Positions 63,716 to 64,000 of a stretch of 64,000 nucleotides of DNA are shown piece by piece. The position numbers and the translations under genes are program-made. The stretch comes from Liolophura sinensis (taxonomy: Eukaryota; Mollusca; Polyplacophora; Chitonida; Chitonidae): the NCBI RefSeq assembly GCF_032854445.1, contig NC_088295.1:38224510-38288509 (forward strand), written 5' to 3'. Each line of letters begins with the position of its first letter. Positions within the stretch are counted from its first letter, which is position 1. Below the pieces are notes generated by a model. It did no database searches, was not told the DNA's origin, and saw only the letters and a list, made by a program, of their open reading frames with translations.

Positions 63716-63998
63716 CAGGAAGCGGACCGCGGCCGAGTGGCCTAACCCAACCTTGTTGGACAGGGAATTTGTACAATCCCTCGCTCTCACTGGTCAAGGG
63801 GACCTTGGCGACCATAAGCAGTTGACGACTCTCGTCGAAGATAACGTTCGTAGAATATCACTTGTTTTCCACTACTATAGCGTGAATATATATGCGTCAC
63901 GTGTAGGAATGTTTGTCAGTCCGCCATAGTATAAGTGAAAATCTCTTGAATATTGCCTTAAAAACAAAAATCAAACTAAATAAATGAATAAACAACTA
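63716..63998 (+). mobile_element. SINE with a different tRNA head and the same tail
   Basis: The head GCGGCCGAGTGGCCTAACC resembles box A of tRNA-Leu/Ser, unlike the main family. The body (CCCTCGCTCTCACTGGTCAA, GTTGACGACTCTCGTCGAAG) is unrelated, but the last 60 bp (GTATAAGTGAAAATCTCTTG to AAATAAATGAATAA) match the main SINE tail. Confidence 0.75.
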
Positions 63999-64000
63999 TT

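Noticed and set aside
63721-63800. Possible tRNA-Leu/Ser gene
   Set aside because: Box A is good, but the B box is degenerate and the sequence continues into a SINE body and tail.
1-64000. Retroviral, LTR or other virus-derived elements
   Set aside because: No long terminal repeats, polymerase or capsid-like frames were seen on either strand.

Overview
This looks like animal genomic DNA: AT-rich, with long introns, GT-AG junctions, no operons, and many tRNA-derived SINEs. The SINE with a tail reading TTGATTGGTGTTTTACGCC and the frequent TACATGTA palindromes point to a lophotrochozoan, most likely a mollusc. That is inference from repeat character; no species is claimed.

Layout. 1-12.9 kb: no gene I can support, only a 21-bp minisatellite, a dispersed repeat pair, one SINE and a TA microsatellite. 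12.9-31.85 kb, minus strand: a 13-exon gene for a coiled-coil protein of about 569 residues that I cannot name. 32.1-34.6 kb, plus strand: CFAP299, a conserved protein linked to cilia and flagella, in six exons. The two genes are head to head about 300-1,100 bp apart and share a promoter region with an RFX X-box-like site, which makes a ciliary role for the coiled-coil gene likely. 34.7-42.2 kb: intergenic, with SINEs. 42.2-57.5 kb, plus strand: a 17-exon gene for a protein of about 1,061 residues, with an MGCSxS N-terminus, a DUF4062 domain, a P-loop NTPase (STAND/NACHT-like) and a TPR-like C-terminus. 57.5-62.8 kb: 3' UTR and intergenic, with short tandem repeats and a cluster of TATCGATA palindromes. 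62.8 kb to the end: the first two coding exons of a second, tandem copy of the same gene, cut by the window edge.

Most notable: (1) exon 2 of the two DUF4062 genes is almost identical while the introns beside it do not align and exon 1 has diverged, which suggests exon-limited gene conversion. (2) In the first copy, splice junctions have been duplicated repeatedly: the exon 6 donor seeds a 37-bp minisatellite of about 22 units, the exon 10 acceptor lies in a roughly 70-bp tandem repeat, and the start of exon 12 with its acceptor is copied into intron 9. (3) CFAP299 and exon 5 of the large gene carry single-base insertions, mostly in homopolymers, that look like assembly errors. (4) One SINE and 85 bp of its neighbouring sequence occur twice, 13 kb apart.

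I saw no CRISPR array, true tRNA or rRNA gene, LTR element or viral relic.
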